Shown piece by piece: positions 1 through 12,423 of a stretch of DNA of 64,000 nucleotides; positions within the stretch are counted from its first letter, which is position 1; each line of letters starts with the position of its first letter. Source of the DNA: Dipetalonema caudispina (taxonomy: Eukaryota > Nematoda > Chromadorea > Rhabditida > Onchocercidae); contig JABVXV010000060.1 in assembly GCA_013365325.1 (NCBI GenBank), positions 62,001 through 126,000 of the forward strand. Direction: 5' to 3'. The position numbers and the translations under genes were made by a program. Under the pieces are notes generated by a model. It was not told the origin of the DNA. It saw only the letters and a list, made by a program, of their open reading frames with translations, and searched no databases.

Positions 1-2
1 TT

Positions 3-156
3 ATTGAGATGGCAGAAGAAGGCGCAATAGGAAGAGGTTATTTGAACAGGTAAGTTCTATTTACCGCTCACCTCGAACTGTGCTTTTATTGAATGGGATA
101 AATGAAATTCATATCTTATCATTTTATTCTCCAGTGAAATCTGCCATTCGGGTTAA
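3..156 (+). CDS. 3' end of an unidentified gene (two terminal exons)
   Basis: Two exons can be read. The first (3-49) is open in one frame and encodes IEMAEEGAIGRGYLN plus two bases, ending at a strong donor, ACAG|GTAAGT. The second (135-156) follows the acceptor TTCTCCAG, restores the frame as SEICHSG and ends at TAA (154-156). The gene begins outside the window, so only about 22 C-terminal residues are visible and I do not recognise the family. It ends 640 bp upstream of the CRAL-TRIO/GOLD gene on the same strand, so the two could belong to one operon, but that is inference. The alternative is that the first exon reads into an exon further downstream that I did not find. Confidence 0.45.
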
Positions 157-232
157 CTGCCATAAGATAACTCTCAGCAGTGGCATTCATCTCTAATATG
201 ATTAGCTAGAAATGGTGCAATCAAAGCTTCTC

Positions 233-328
233 GGGAAGAATTCTATCCAGAATATCTCAGGAAGAATCCTATCCAGAATACCTCAGGAAGAATTCTATCC
301 AGAATATCTCAGGAAGAATTCTATTCCT
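233..328. repeat. 26-bp tandem repeat, about 3.7 copies
   Basis: Units at 233-258, 259-284, 285-310 and a partial one at 311-328 share the pattern AGGAAGAATTCTATCCAGAA followed by TATCTC, with one or two substitutions each. The period of 26 is not a multiple of three and the repeat lies between two genes, so it is probably a non-coding minisatellite. The rest of 157-796 shows only T-rich sequence, ending in possible splice or trans-splice acceptors (TTCTTCTCAG at 751-760 and CTTGCAG at 776-782) just before the next gene's start codon. Confidence 0.85.
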
Positions 329-796
329 CTCTATCCACTGCGTTCTTCGACAAAACAAAAGATCACTATCACTGGTAGGGATTGAAAGTTAGAGAAAGAC
401 TAGAGATGATGCTACTGAAGAGACATGAGGGATCGGTAAAGAAACATGCAAAGTATTAATGAATATAATTGTGATAAAGAGTGAAAAGATAAATGATTCA
501 CGGGTTGTTTGACCTTTTTATTTCAATTCTATTATAAGTTAATCAGTTAGTTTTCAACTGTTAAGTTTTCTATTTAATTTTTGCAATTTGTAAGTTAAAG
601 TTTTCGTTCTAACTTTTCAAATTTTTCACTTGAAGTTTTCATTTTGTTTGAATATTTGTCAAGATTTAAATATTTTTTATTTTCTTTCCTAGGTTTTGTA
701 GTTTTTTTTTTGCTTCTCAAGATTTTCAGCATTGTTCATTCCATTGCTTTTTCTTCTCAGAAATTTATCACATAACTTGCAGATTCCAGGAATTGA

Positions 797-3700
797 ATGT
801 GTCAAGACGAAAAGGATTCGATCGTCGATTTACCATTGTCTTATGAAGAAAAATCAGATAATATCGAACAATTTCGGAAACGTATGGCGCCGATCTTAAA
901 TAAATATCCATCTTACGACACGATATTTACATTGGAACGGTGGCTTCGTTCATACAATAATGATATAGGTTACTACAAATTAATTAATTAATTTTCTCCA
1001 ACTGTTTTGCCTCTTGATTACCCACTCGATGGAAACTAAAGATTATGACATTGTGAATTTGTATTTAGTAGATGATAAATGCAAAAGATCTTGGGTTTAA
1101 CTGGATACATGGCTGTAGATTACGGTTAGCAGACAAGTAAAAATTTAAAGTGTTTTCACTTTTTCTTTGTCCTAAAATTTAATACATGACTACTTCTTGT
1201 TAACCGAATTAATTCCCAGAAGAAGCAGCGAAACGAATGACACGAGCTTTGCAAAACCTCCATGCGCTTGGTGCATGCAGGGATTATGAGAGTGCTGAAT
1301 CGTTAAATCACTTTTTGCATACGATAAGTCGAGCTGCTGAATATTTTCCAGGTTAGTATTGATTTGGAAAAGATACAACGAATCATCAAAAATCTATTAT
1401 TTCTTTTCTATAAATCCAAATATATTAAGAGTTGGAGCAGCAGATGTTATCTCTAGAGAGTATTTGTTGGTCGTTGTATTGCAATTGATAGAGAGTTTTC
1501 TTCTTTTTTTGCTGGTTCTGTGTTAATTTAAGCCACATTTATAAGTTTAGGTTGCTCCGTTATGCCCAACTTGTGAGATACAAATATTATAATAATGAAA
1601 TAATGGACAGTAATCCGTTTTCAGGTGGCATTATGGGTCCTGACAAGTACGGAAATATTATTCTCGTACAACCGATGGGTCGTGCTCGACCGAAGACTAT
1701 GATGCGTTTGGGACGTGTGTCTGATCTTTATAAGGCAGCAGTTTTGGAGGCTGAAGCATGCATGTATTTTTTGAGGTATTTCATTTTCATTATTCATTTA
1801 ACGTTCGTCAAACTATCTTTCAGATGAAGGAAAAGAGTAAAATTAATGGTAGCTGAAGAAAGGCTCATATTTGATAGCTTAGATTTATTAAATTTTTCTC
1901 ATTTAATGGTATGGAGGGATCTTTTTTGATATTTTATTAGTAAAATATATAACAGAGTTTATGTAGACTTTGACTTCACTCCAAAATCAACGTTTTTGTT
2001 TTTACAGGAAAGAGGAAGCTGTTAGGGGATGCCAGCTTAGTATCATTTTCATTTCGGATTTCGCCGAATTATCTTTGGAAACACTTTACATGCCTGCTGT
2101 GAAAGCGTACATGAATGTTTTGAATGTTTTGCAGGTTTCTTTTTGTATCTTGCTTGGTAAGATCTTTGTCAGTTCTAATCGGTATTTATTAAGAGTTATA
2201 CAGTTTGAGGTTTTACCTTATTTAGAGTTTAATTGCGATCTATTTAATATATTCAAGGTCATATTTTGTATTTACTGTGGTGAGTTCAACAGAACTCTTA
2301 CAGATTCTGTTAAAAATAAATACTGATTTTTTCGTTTACCTTATACTGTTTTCATGAGTTTTTCATTTTAATACTCCACATGAAATTTTGAAAACAAAAC
2401 ATGTTATTATTTTAGTGTTTTTTTCCGAATTCGATCAAAAAGGTGTACGTGATCAATTCTCCCTCCATGATTAATGTTCTTTTCAATATGGTAAAACGAG
2501 TGCTTTCCAAAGTAAGATAAACTGGAAGGAATAAAAGTTTTGGAAACGTTTCAGCATCAAAACTTAAAATGATGGAAGCATTTAAACTTGAATAATCAAA
2601 AGAGCAAATTAGATTAAATATTACTGCTTTGATTGCAGGACATTTAGATTTCTCTCTTCTAGTCTAATAATTACTTATCCATTGTCTGATCATTCTACAG
2701 CCAGAATAATTACGATTACGAAGCTTTTCCTGATCTGTGTATTCTTTTTTTTTCTGCAGAATCTTTATTTTTTTAAAAAAGTTTGCAAGTTTTAAGAAGG
2801 ATGTAGGTTTTTACACATTGTAGATATTAAAAATTTCTTTTTTTCAGAGTATGATTGAAAATGTCGAATTTATTGGCAGTAATTGGAAGCAGCGACTTAA
2901 GGACGAACTAGGTGAAGAAAATATTTTCAGATATTGGGGTGGCACGAAGGAAGCTTCAAAAGAAACGGGTACAATACGCATGGGTGGCGAAGTGCCTGCC
3001 AGTTTGAGGTGATTTTATTTTTCATTTTATCTTTGGTAAATGCTAAGCTTTGTCGTTGTGGATTTTGATGTTTTTATATGCAAAAGTAAAGTTTTTCACA
3101 TTGATAATGTTCATTCTCTGGCTCCTTCAAGGATAAGAGAACAAAGTCGAAAATTCGTTTGTTAAATATATTATTTTTTTAAATTTGCAGCAGTCAGACA
3201 GTGGGGTTTTAATAAACTTTAACGCTAGTTTCGTAGAATCCTTCTAGAACGTACGAATGCGACGAGTTCTGGTGTGTTTCAGTGACGAAAATTCCGTCAT
3301 TTTCTAAATTTTATTTACAGAGAAGAGATTTTAAGAACGCTGAAGTTCATTCCTGATGATCAATTAATAAAAACAACGGTTCCAGCCAACGGCACGCTGA
3401 AAATTCCAGTTGATGTTCTAAAGTCGAATTCATCACTGCAGTGGTATTTTACTGTAAATGCTGGTGATATTGACTTCAAAATCACATATGGTGAGGAGGA
3501 AGAGGTATGGATTGTTGATTGTTATAAGATTTGTTTTTTTTTTCTCTTTTTCTTGAAAATTTATTTTCAGTCATATTTATTTTTGCATTCAAGGTTCATA
3601 ATTAACGAAAAAAAAAATAAAAAAATAAAGTTATTTCTTTGAACCGAATTTCTGTTTCGTTATTATATGTTGTCCTTCGGTCTGTGTTAAACTGTCATCC

Positions 3701-3952
3701 ATCAATGAAAAGACGAAAGTTGAAAATTAAAAAGAATGTTCTTTGATAAGAATTATGTAAAACTTCCAAGTTGATTAAGAATTTTTGTTAATTTCCCAGA
3801 TCTGGCCGCATTTCCGTCTATCAACCGAATTTGTCCCGGAATATGGCGAATTGCTGTGCCATCAGAAAGGGACTTATATTCTTCATTTCTATAGTCCGGC
3901 AAAACTATTTAATAAAACAGTTGCATATAATGTTTTGGTGAAGGATACGTAA
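797..3952 (+). CDS. CRAL-TRIO/GOLD domain protein (SEC14-like lipid-binding protein)
   Basis: Eight exons join in phase: 797-968, 1220-1351, 1625-1775, 2008-2134, 2416-2511, 2848-3008, 3321-3504 and 3800-3952 (TAA), giving 391 aa. Residues ~20-75 match a CRAL-TRIO N-terminal helix region (YDTIFTLERWLRSYNNDI). Residues ~95-260 form the SEC14 lipid-binding fold, with GNIILVQPMGR, IIFISDFAELS, KKVYVINSP and the closing WKQRLKDELGEENIFRYWGG. Residues ~285-391 form a GOLD beta-sandwich (LQWYFTVNAGDIDFKITY ... GTYILHFYSP). Family members bind hydrophobic lipids and often act at membranes or the Golgi. C. elegans has several such proteins (the ctg and cgr-1 group), and I cannot say which is orthologous. 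The start is the first ATG, 14 bp after a possible trans-splice acceptor (AG at 781-782). No signal peptide or membrane segment is seen. Sequence from 3953 to about 5040 looks like 3' UTR, with AATAAA at 5034-5039. Confidence 0.85.
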
Positions 3953-5087
3953 AATGTATTGAAGAAAACCCGTTACTAGTAGTTCAAAGCTCCCAGAGTG
4001 TTAATCCAGCTGAGCATTGCATTTCATCAGTTGCGATTGCGTTGAAGGTTAGAAAAAGTTAACTCCTCTGAGACTGATGATATTCCCTATATCTTATATT
4101 ATGATGAAATTAAGAAGCTTTTGATTTTTAAAAGGTCTTGTAGGTAATTAAAACTGTCGGCCTATTCTCGACCTTTTTTTTGTAATCTGTATGATTTCAC
4201 TGTTCGTGTATATATTTTATGTTAGGGCATTATGGATTAGTCTATAATTTGTGCATTATCTTGTCATATTGTTTCGGTGTTTTCAGTTTTCATTAATGTG
4301 TTTCTTTTGGATATTGTACTTAGGTTAGTTTAGAATGGGCTAGGGAGAACAGTGATGAAACGAAATCGAGGCACGTTTGGTTATATCACATAGGCTTTAG
4401 GCTGGTTCAGAAGTACTGCTTTTCAGCACTTCCAACCCAAACAAGCCAACATGAGTGAATTATCCTGAATGTGAAGAACAGCTTGTTTTATCAAGTGATA
4501 TTGTGGGTTTTTTTCGATTGTTAATCTAGGATCTTGTTGATATGAGTTGCAGAAAAAAGTGTAGCTGCAACTCGAATAACAAACAGTTCTGTTCTAGTTA
4601 AATGAATGTTGTACCAAATTTCATGTTTAATAGAATCTGTAGTCTTTATTTCAAGCTTGCAACTTTATGTAGTCATAATGAGTAAGGTATTGGTTGATTC
4701 AGAAATTTCGAACATTCTCAAATGGCTTCCCAACTTTTTCGTCTTTGTCGCTCTATCACACAGATATGAAACATGAGACTTGGTGCGAGCTGGTTGAACG
4801 TAGTTATAACTCGAGAATTGGGGACAGTGCATTTGATGAATATGGAGTCAGAGGTCTGTTGTAGCAGAAATATCGGCTGATGAAATTGATATCTCCTTGT
4901 ACATTTTCATAGGATTATAAGGATAAGCAAAACCTCCCAGAACATTAAAGAAGCAGACAGGTTAAACGTTCACTTAGTTTCTGTTGTTGTTAATGCTAGC
5001 TCCACTACTACATATCGTAATCATCATTTTGGAAATAAACTTTCTAGCTTTATGATAGATATATCATAATTTAAATTTCTTTGGTAA

Positions 5088-5158
5088 AAAAAAACCATTG
5101 AAAATGTAAAAATTTACGGTCGAAGACCGTAAATTTTTACATTTTCAATGGTTTTTTT
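5088..5158. repeat. Perfect 34-bp inverted repeat with a 3-nt loop
   Basis: Bases 5088-5121 are the exact reverse complement of 5125-5158, separated only by GAA. The arm runs from an A tract through CCATTGAAAATG and TAAAAATTTACGGTC. There are no mismatches over 34 bp. Transcribed RNA would fold into a very stable hairpin. It lies downstream of the CRAL-TRIO/GOLD gene and outside any coding exon I can support. It could be a small foldback element, a transcribed hairpin or a cloning/assembly fold-back. The surrounding 5160-7050 contains only scattered short ORFs with no recognisable domain. Confidence 0.9.
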
Positions 5159-7054
5159 CTTCGAAGTTCTGGTAAAAATTCCTCTACTGGTTATAAGTTA
5201 TGTAGAATGACTTTGAAATTCAGTGCAAAATCTAGAATGTTGTTGTTCTTGTTTTTACCATATTCGGTTTCAGCCCTTTCCAACATTTTGCAGATTCAAA
5301 ATGATTGCATGTATTTACAAATGTTGATGTAGCGGCATAGAGCTGCTTGATCTCCGCATTCATTTCAAGACGTCTTAAATTTATATACTTGACAAATAAG
5401 CTGAAACTTTTATTAAAATAACAAACATCATAACTAATCATCAGAAGGCTAATTAGATTCTATGAGAGGCTATTATATTAGTCTGTCGTATTTCTCTCCA
5501 ATCATCCAATCATTACCATTATTATCCATAGTCCAAAAATTATCTCCTACAAGCTTCTTATCTCAAGTTCCCCTCAATGAATTAGTTCTTAAATTTGATC
5601 TCAAAGTTTTGAGCAAGATTCATTTTGTACACAACAGTTTATTCCCAGATATCATCGAAAATTTTAGTTGAATTCAATGCGGCAATAGTTTTTGGGAATT
5701 TTGAGAATAGAAAAACTCATAGTAATTTACAGCACTAGTAGAATCACGATACATTAGCAAGATGCAATGACATTAAACCAAAATGAAAAAGTTCGTAATG
5801 CATTTTGGAAAAAGATCAGAAAATCTCAAAAGAGGTTAAATAGATTGTTATCGTTTCACTTTATGAAAGTTCGGCAACCCATCCTATAAATAAACTAAAA
5901 CAAGGCCAGTTCCTGTCTGTCCATGTGTTGCTGGTATCGTATGATCAGTACTTTGGCATCCTCTTCATACCTTTTTCACCCATATCATTTGTAAAGGCTA
6001 ATGGAATTCAATGCTCATTGATGAAATACATTTGCACAATAAAGCAATGCCTAATATTATGTTTTTGCAAACTACTGCTCTTCTATTTCTATAAAATATG
6101 AACTCATCTTTTAATGCTATCATTCCAGTAATTCTTCTTTTTGTTTCGTCAATCATCAATTCGGAGTTTAGTTGAAATTTTACTTTCGAACATTTCATCT
6201 TCGCTATAAATTTTGTTAAGTTACACGAGATACTTGTAAATTCAATGGAAATACCCGAAAAACTTAGATTCATCTGAACTTCTCGTCCATGTATTGATTG
6301 TATTGAATTCGCCATTTGGAAATTCATTCTGTCTGTGACATCAATTAATATTCAGTGGATGGCGGATGCTATAGTATTAGCTATCGATAAACTGTTAGGG
6401 ACATTATGAAGTTCTGTTTTTTTTTCTTGTAGTAGCAACGGTATCATTTAATTTTTGTATTAAAGGGACATATTAGATGAATAGTAAATAGCCTAACTTT
6501 TAAAAGGACTGGAAACGAGTTAGCCATAATTTCTAGTAAGAATGTAGTAAGTTTAAAAAAAATCTTAATCTGAAATCCTCGGAATCAAAATTTCATTATC
6601 GTTCATTATTTACTAGTTTAACAAATAGTGAAGAGAGTGGCACTGTTCATTAGTTAACAATGATAAACATAGCTGTTCAGCTAGAAAAGATCGACTATGT
6701 CCAACTGCAATCGGTTTTCCTATTCTGCTTGACGATACGCTCTGTTCCATCTTTTCCACTAGACATTTTTTGAATAAGTGTTCCAACTCAAATATCATAT
6801 ATTGCTATTTGTATTACGAATTTTCTTACCTTTATTGCCTCCATACATTTTCGAAATCGAAATTCTAAAATTTAAAAGATGTTTTAGTGTTTCAGTCGTA
6901 AATCCTTTTCTTTCCACCGACAAAATAAGTATTACCTTCGAACGCAATTTGTGATGGCGCTTATAAAATATTAAGTTACGAACAAAAAAGAACAAACGAA
7001 AGCATATTATCATATGATGGCCGCTTACTTAACTAGTTAGTTGTCTCTTTTCAG

Positions 7055-8344
7055 GATCAATGGATGACCATGGTGACACGTTTTTCAATATTTTACCACT
7101 CTTGAACGAATTCGTTATGAGCGTGTATCAACTAGATGGATGAAACTTTTTGGGAATACTGGAAACAACTAGACACAGTAGACAGAATAGGTTATGCATC
7201 GATGTACGCTTGGATCATTGGTCCAATTGTGTTCGAGCTGTATTAGGTATTTTACATCTGTCACACTGATCGGTGTAGTACACATTTTTCTATAATGATC
7301 AGAAGTATTGCAACGAAAATGTATAGCAATATTAATTTGTTTCAATTTTTTGGTTCTATGATACCATTGTTCTCGAACTATTTCATTTACAGTAGTCCGA
7401 TGTTCACCCCAAATAACATCATTCACTTTCGGTTGTGATCGTTAGGAAACTTGTCATCAGAGTACTAAGAAGCAATTACTTCCCGATATGCTCGTCGAAC
7501 TAGCAGAGAAAGCTCCATCACTCAAATCATTTCGTGTTGAAGAGTAAGTCAACCATTTCTTATAATTCTTGTTCTCTCAACAGTTTGTATTCCAAAATTC
7601 GATCACTTTGTTGATTTCTCACAGTAATCCGGCTATATGTTATTCATAGAAATTTAAAACAGTGATAACAAGTATAACTGTTGGAGAAGACTGTAGATTT
7701 GAAATATTACTTTTAACTAGTAATTATTAATAATATCACTACTGCAATATATATATATATATCAAATTCAACAAAAAAAAGCTCTTTAAAAAGAGGAGTG
7801 GTGGCATTTTATGTTTTCAGTTATTAAACATATTAAACTATTCCATGTTCTAGATTAATGATTGTTTTTTTGTTGAATTTAATATATATTGCTGCAGTAG
7901 TGATATTATTAATAATCAAAAATAGATTAAAATTTAAATGAGTGAAAATAGATTTAAACTCATCAAATATCAATATTTTTGGCTGCTTTTTATATGGTGA
8001 TTCTGTGGATCTACTGCAAAAATTACCACCTACCCTTAAGGTAAGAAATTTTTACTTAAGCTTAAGGTGGTTTTTCTTAACGTTATCTGTACTAAACGAA
8101 TTATCTAATCTTCGCTTTACAGGTGTTTTGCCTAGAACGCTGTATAATTGACTGCAGTGATTTAAATTTTGGCATTTCATGTTTTTTATCCTGCTTGATA
8201 ATTGTTCAACACTGGAAGAATTTATACATCACGATTTGTTCAACTAATCTTTTTAGACCTATAAATCCTTTGTTGAAATATGGTTGGAAAGTTAATAAAT
8301 ATGTCATACCAAATCCCGTGAACTTTCTCTCAGAATCTATCTAG
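7055..8344 (+). pseudogene. Degenerate F-box/leucine-rich-repeat gene
   Basis: After a good acceptor (CTCTTTTCAG at 7045-7054), frame 7077-7172 encodes HVFQYFTTLERIRYERVSTR followed by WMKLFGNTGNN and a stop. This is a clear C-terminal half of an F-box (family pattern IFxYL..ERxRxERVxxRW). The same frame is closed upstream by TGA codons at 7065 and 7074, so the F-box start is lost. Further fragments follow on the same strand: 7461-7543 (LLPDMLVELAEKAPSLKSFR, ending at a GTAAGT donor), about 7950-8040 (SVDLLQKLPPTLK, then GTAAGA) and 8123-8344 (open to TAG), all with LRR-like spacing. The phases of these pieces do not agree, and 7173-7440 shows LRR-like fragments in shifting frames. F-box/LRR proteins recruit substrates to SCF ubiquitin ligases. 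I read this as a decaying copy; a rearranged live gene with missed exons is the alternative. Confidence 0.45.
7723..7916. repeat. Inverted-repeat (foldback/MITE-like) element
   Basis: The left arm 7723-7779 (ATTATTAATAATATCACTAC, then TGCA, a TA run and CAAATTCAACAAAAAAA) is repeated in reverse complement at 7865-7916. The arms differ mainly in TA-run length and a small TGC insertion. The centre of about 85 bp has no ORF. The layout (terminal inverted arms over 50 bp, AT-rich ends, about 195 bp in total, sitting inside the decayed F-box gene) fits a small non-autonomous element. I see no clear target-site duplication. Confidence 0.65.
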
Positions 8345-11300
8345 CATAGCATCATGATATGTCAGTTATAAAACATTATCGAGGCAGAATAAGATAAATA
8401 CTCTAAAAGCTTTCATCAGATCTAGAAGTATATAATTCGCAAAATTATTAGCAATTTTGTCAGCAATTGAGCTTAATAAAGAGGACTGAATTGATATTTA
8501 AGTACTGTGCCAAGATATGTGCGCAGTCGTGTAACTGATAGTAAGTAATTTGAATGTATTCTACATGAAACAAGCATTTGATCTTTTTAACCGTTAATTA
8601 ACGTTGTCGTCGTTTCTTTTTTTACTTTTGGTTGATGAATTGGAAATATTTATGCATAGATTTGATAACTAAATAATGCTTTTATGTTTGACTCTTAACC
8701 TTTCATGTAATGAAATATTCTGATGTATTATGAGTGCTAATAGAAGGAAGATATTTTTATGCAACTAGACCTTTATTAGCTAGCAATTTTTTATTGAACT
8801 CACGTTTGACCACAACTGATTTGCTTCACTAAAAAAGTTCATCCGCTGTTTGGTAAATTTCTAAACTTCAGTAGTTATTTCTCTTTTATATTGATGAAGA
8901 GAAGAGTCCATAACTGGGAAAAAGGAGATATTGTAAACTTCGAAATGGTGGAACTGAGTAAAAGGAATGACGCTCTCTCAGGTAGTAGAAAAAGATGAGA
9001 TGATTAATGAGTATGAAGGTATAATGAAACAGGTAAAATTTGATGGTGACAATACAATTATAAACAGCAAACAGAGAAAACGATTAGTTGGGAAAATAAT
9101 TGTTCTGGCATATAGTGATATGGCTACGAAAAATGATTTACAGACATTATTAAGATGGTTTTAATTAAATCTAAATCAAATTCTTTATTTGCATGATAGG
9201 GACAAATCTTGTACATTCACAAAATTAGCAAACTTTGGGAAGTAAAACTTTCGAGAATAATTTTCAGTTGTTTAGAATCATGCTAAAGTACTAGTTTGGA
9301 AAATAGTTTTTCAATGAATAGAGTTCTCTACATTCCACGTATTTGTTTAACTTCAAAAGGGTACCTGCTCAGACTACTATAAAGCGTTTTAAACTTTCAC
9401 AACTGGATTTTTGTAACTGTTGTTCAATATATCATTCGCTCTTAACAATTATCATTAGCTGAAGTAGGAGAAGATGAATTGTAATTGTAATAGTATAAGT
9501 AATTGATTTTCGTAAAATATTATGATAAAAAAAATTTGGTAAAATATTCAAAATTTGTGAAATTTGGTTCTATAATGATAGTCTACTACAATTTCTTCAA
9601 ATTTAATATTCTCATTTCCCCATATCCGACTCAATAAGCTCAGATCCAAAAGAAAGTGAATTTAGTATTTAAATTTCAAATCATTGATAGTTAAATTTAA
9701 ATCTTGCAAAAATTTATAAAACTCGGTTTTTTGAAATTCGATATATAAATCCCACCAATTAATAAAATCCAAAATTTTTGTATGACTTAGAGATTTATAG
9801 AATTGGTTTCGAAATATTCAAGCATCAATATTCGATAGTTATACATCATTTGCCATTTACATTATTTTGGCAGAAGCTTCTTCGAAACTATTCCCACACG
9901 TCTCTAAGTTAAACAGGAAATTTTGATTTTAGTTAAGTAACACATTTACTGAATTATGCACCTAATTTGACAGAAGCTTTGATGGAAGTTATTAATTTGT
10001 TATCAATACCATTACTTTCCAAAAAAATGAAAATTTGAACCCAAGGAAGAACTGTTGCAGATCTCTTTGTAGTGCGGAAATTCTCTACGCTTGGAATATA
10101 ATTGCGAAGTCTTGAGAATATTAGACAGGTACAAACAAGTTCTCCCAGTGAATGAAGTTTGCTGATGAGCTAAAAGCAAAAATTTTAACAATATAATAGT
10201 ATCATTCCGAAGGTATCCAAATTAGAGAACTATAGGGTTTATAAAATTATTTTTATTACTTGTTACTTATATCAGCTAAAGAAATTGATTTGCAAAAATT
10301 TCAAAGATAACTACTTTCTAGCAGTTTTAAGAGAGATTCCGACAGACTATATGGTTTTATCACATTTTCAGTCTGATTTGAATTAAACTTAACCTATTCT
10401 TCATAGGTTATAAATTGAGTTCACATCTACAAGAGTTTTCACGAACTTAATATGAGTGACAAATTAGATTCATTGTTCTTGGATAAATGACCTCAACTAT
10501 GTATGGAAAGAATTCAGTGCTTATGGATTTATCAAATAAGGAAATTCTAAATGTAGTAAATATGATAATAGATGAAAGTATACCTCAGCAACACGAAATG
10601 TAACTGTGAAATTTTTATCGGCAATTTTAAACGTGGCAAGAGGAGAAAACTGATTGTCAATAAAAGACTGTACATACTGGAGAATATGATGTCATTGAAA
10701 TCGATAAGTTTATTAGCTCATAGATAAAAAAGAAAGGTCTGATAAGAAGAGGAACAAATATTCAACTCATCAAAGAATGATAAGATGGAATAGTATGCAA
10801 TGAGAGATTTAAATGCGAAATCTTCTGACTTACGATCAATTAATTATCTGTTCTGTTGCATATGAACTTAGTGAATTCAAGCTGGGAAAGTTTGTCGAGG
10901 AAAAATGCTTCTACTAATAAACAAGAGCTGTCTTTAAGTAGTGATTTCCAGTTGTATTATAATTAATTATGTAGCTAATACATAACTGAAATGTAGTGTC
11001 GTGACGTAAAACTGAGGAAGAGTTCGTTTTTTTAATCGATCATGATAATACCAAAAATTTTCTGATCCTGATGATGTTAGAAAAAGAAGCGAAGTGGAAT
11101 TTTCATCACAACCTGCTATCATTGATAAGAGGAATTTTATATGAAACAAATAGATTATTCTGTTTGATTTGATTTTTGCAAGAGAAATTCATGTTGAATG
11201 CTTAGTATATAACTGTTAAAGAGAGTGCATGGGATAAATTGAGCAATGTTTCTCTGATCGAGTTACTTTATTCAAGAATCATTTCAGGAAAATGTATCAT

Positions 11301-12423
11301 TTCATGATATAAGCTTTAATTTTATGATTTCATGTAGTTTTCAATTTCAGAGTTAAATTGGCAATCATTTTTTAGCTAGTCAGATCTGTAAATGCTTTAA
11401 TGTTTGTTCTCTAACTCTTTCGTAGGAATGCGGAGTTTTGTTGTTTAAAGCAGTGGTAAGCGGTTGTTGCACACATGTTGAAATGAATTTCCGAAAGATT
11501 AGATTTGTAGTTACTTGAGGATTCAGATGGATTTCTGAATCTTGACGAGGGCCGAAAAATAACAATACATATTCCTGGAAGTTTGGATAGATCAAAAAGA
11601 TAAATGATACATTGACAGAACAAATCCAAGTGATCCAAATTAACATTTTATTTCAATTGATTTACATACTCTTGGAATGAATTAGAAGGGATATTTTGTC
11701 ACTTTGTTGGTTGTCATCATTTCTTTTAAAATGAATGATGATCTAAAGAGATCTTCTACATATTTTTCTGATACCTTCGAGAATTCTATTATTCTGAATA
11801 AATGAGCAGTCCTGATCCTCTTCATGTTTTAAATTTAACAACACCTATTGTCTTCAATGAGATAAGGACAAATTTTTTCTCCTCTTTTTTTTTTTTTTTT
11901 TGAAAAAGGGAAATATATTCCTCAGTGTTTAACTAAATATTTTCATTTCATCGCATTTTTATGAATGGATGTAATTATTGCCGCTGGAATTTGGTTTTGA
12001 ACAAGCGAAATTTATGGTTTAATATTTAGAGGCATATATTTAAAAAATGTTTAATTGTTTGTTATTTATTATTTGATAAAACTTGCGTGTAGCTCAAAGT
12101 TACTTTTTCTATTGTTAATTCCCATAAGAAACTAAATGATTATTTGTTGAAAACGAAACTATGATTTAATAGCAGACAGTTTTCTTTAGATATGGACGTC
12201 AAAAATGAAAAAGAACAAAGATGAGGATATCAATAACCTTCCATTGAAATGACAAGGAGCACGAAGGACGGGATAGATTGGATACGGAGAATGCGGGATT
12301 GTTTACATAGCAAATTCCGATTATAATAAACACTTGTCATACCACCCAATCGTGGTCAATGGAGTGTCTCGGTAAATAATATTACATGATTATAGCGTTA
12401 CCTAATATAGATAGTAGTAAATA
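8345..12423. other. About 4 kb without a supportable gene
   Basis: AT-rich sequence with many stops in all frames. The best open frame is 8967-9164 on the plus strand (EYEGIMKQVKFDGDN, then a basic KQRKRLVGK stretch, ending LQTLLRWF). It has no recognised domain and an uncertain start, and it may be another relic like the F-box fragments. A few reading fragments at 10.5-11.1 kb have similar quality. A T tract at 11887-11901 and two poly-A/T runs are the only other structure seen. Confidence 0.5.

Noticed and set aside
5232..7426. Several minus-strand ORFs (5998-6327, 6613-6798, 6795-7013, 7169-7426) that might form a gene
   Set aside because: No domain is recognisable, the proposed junctions are weak, and the plus-strand F-box relic covers part of the same interval.
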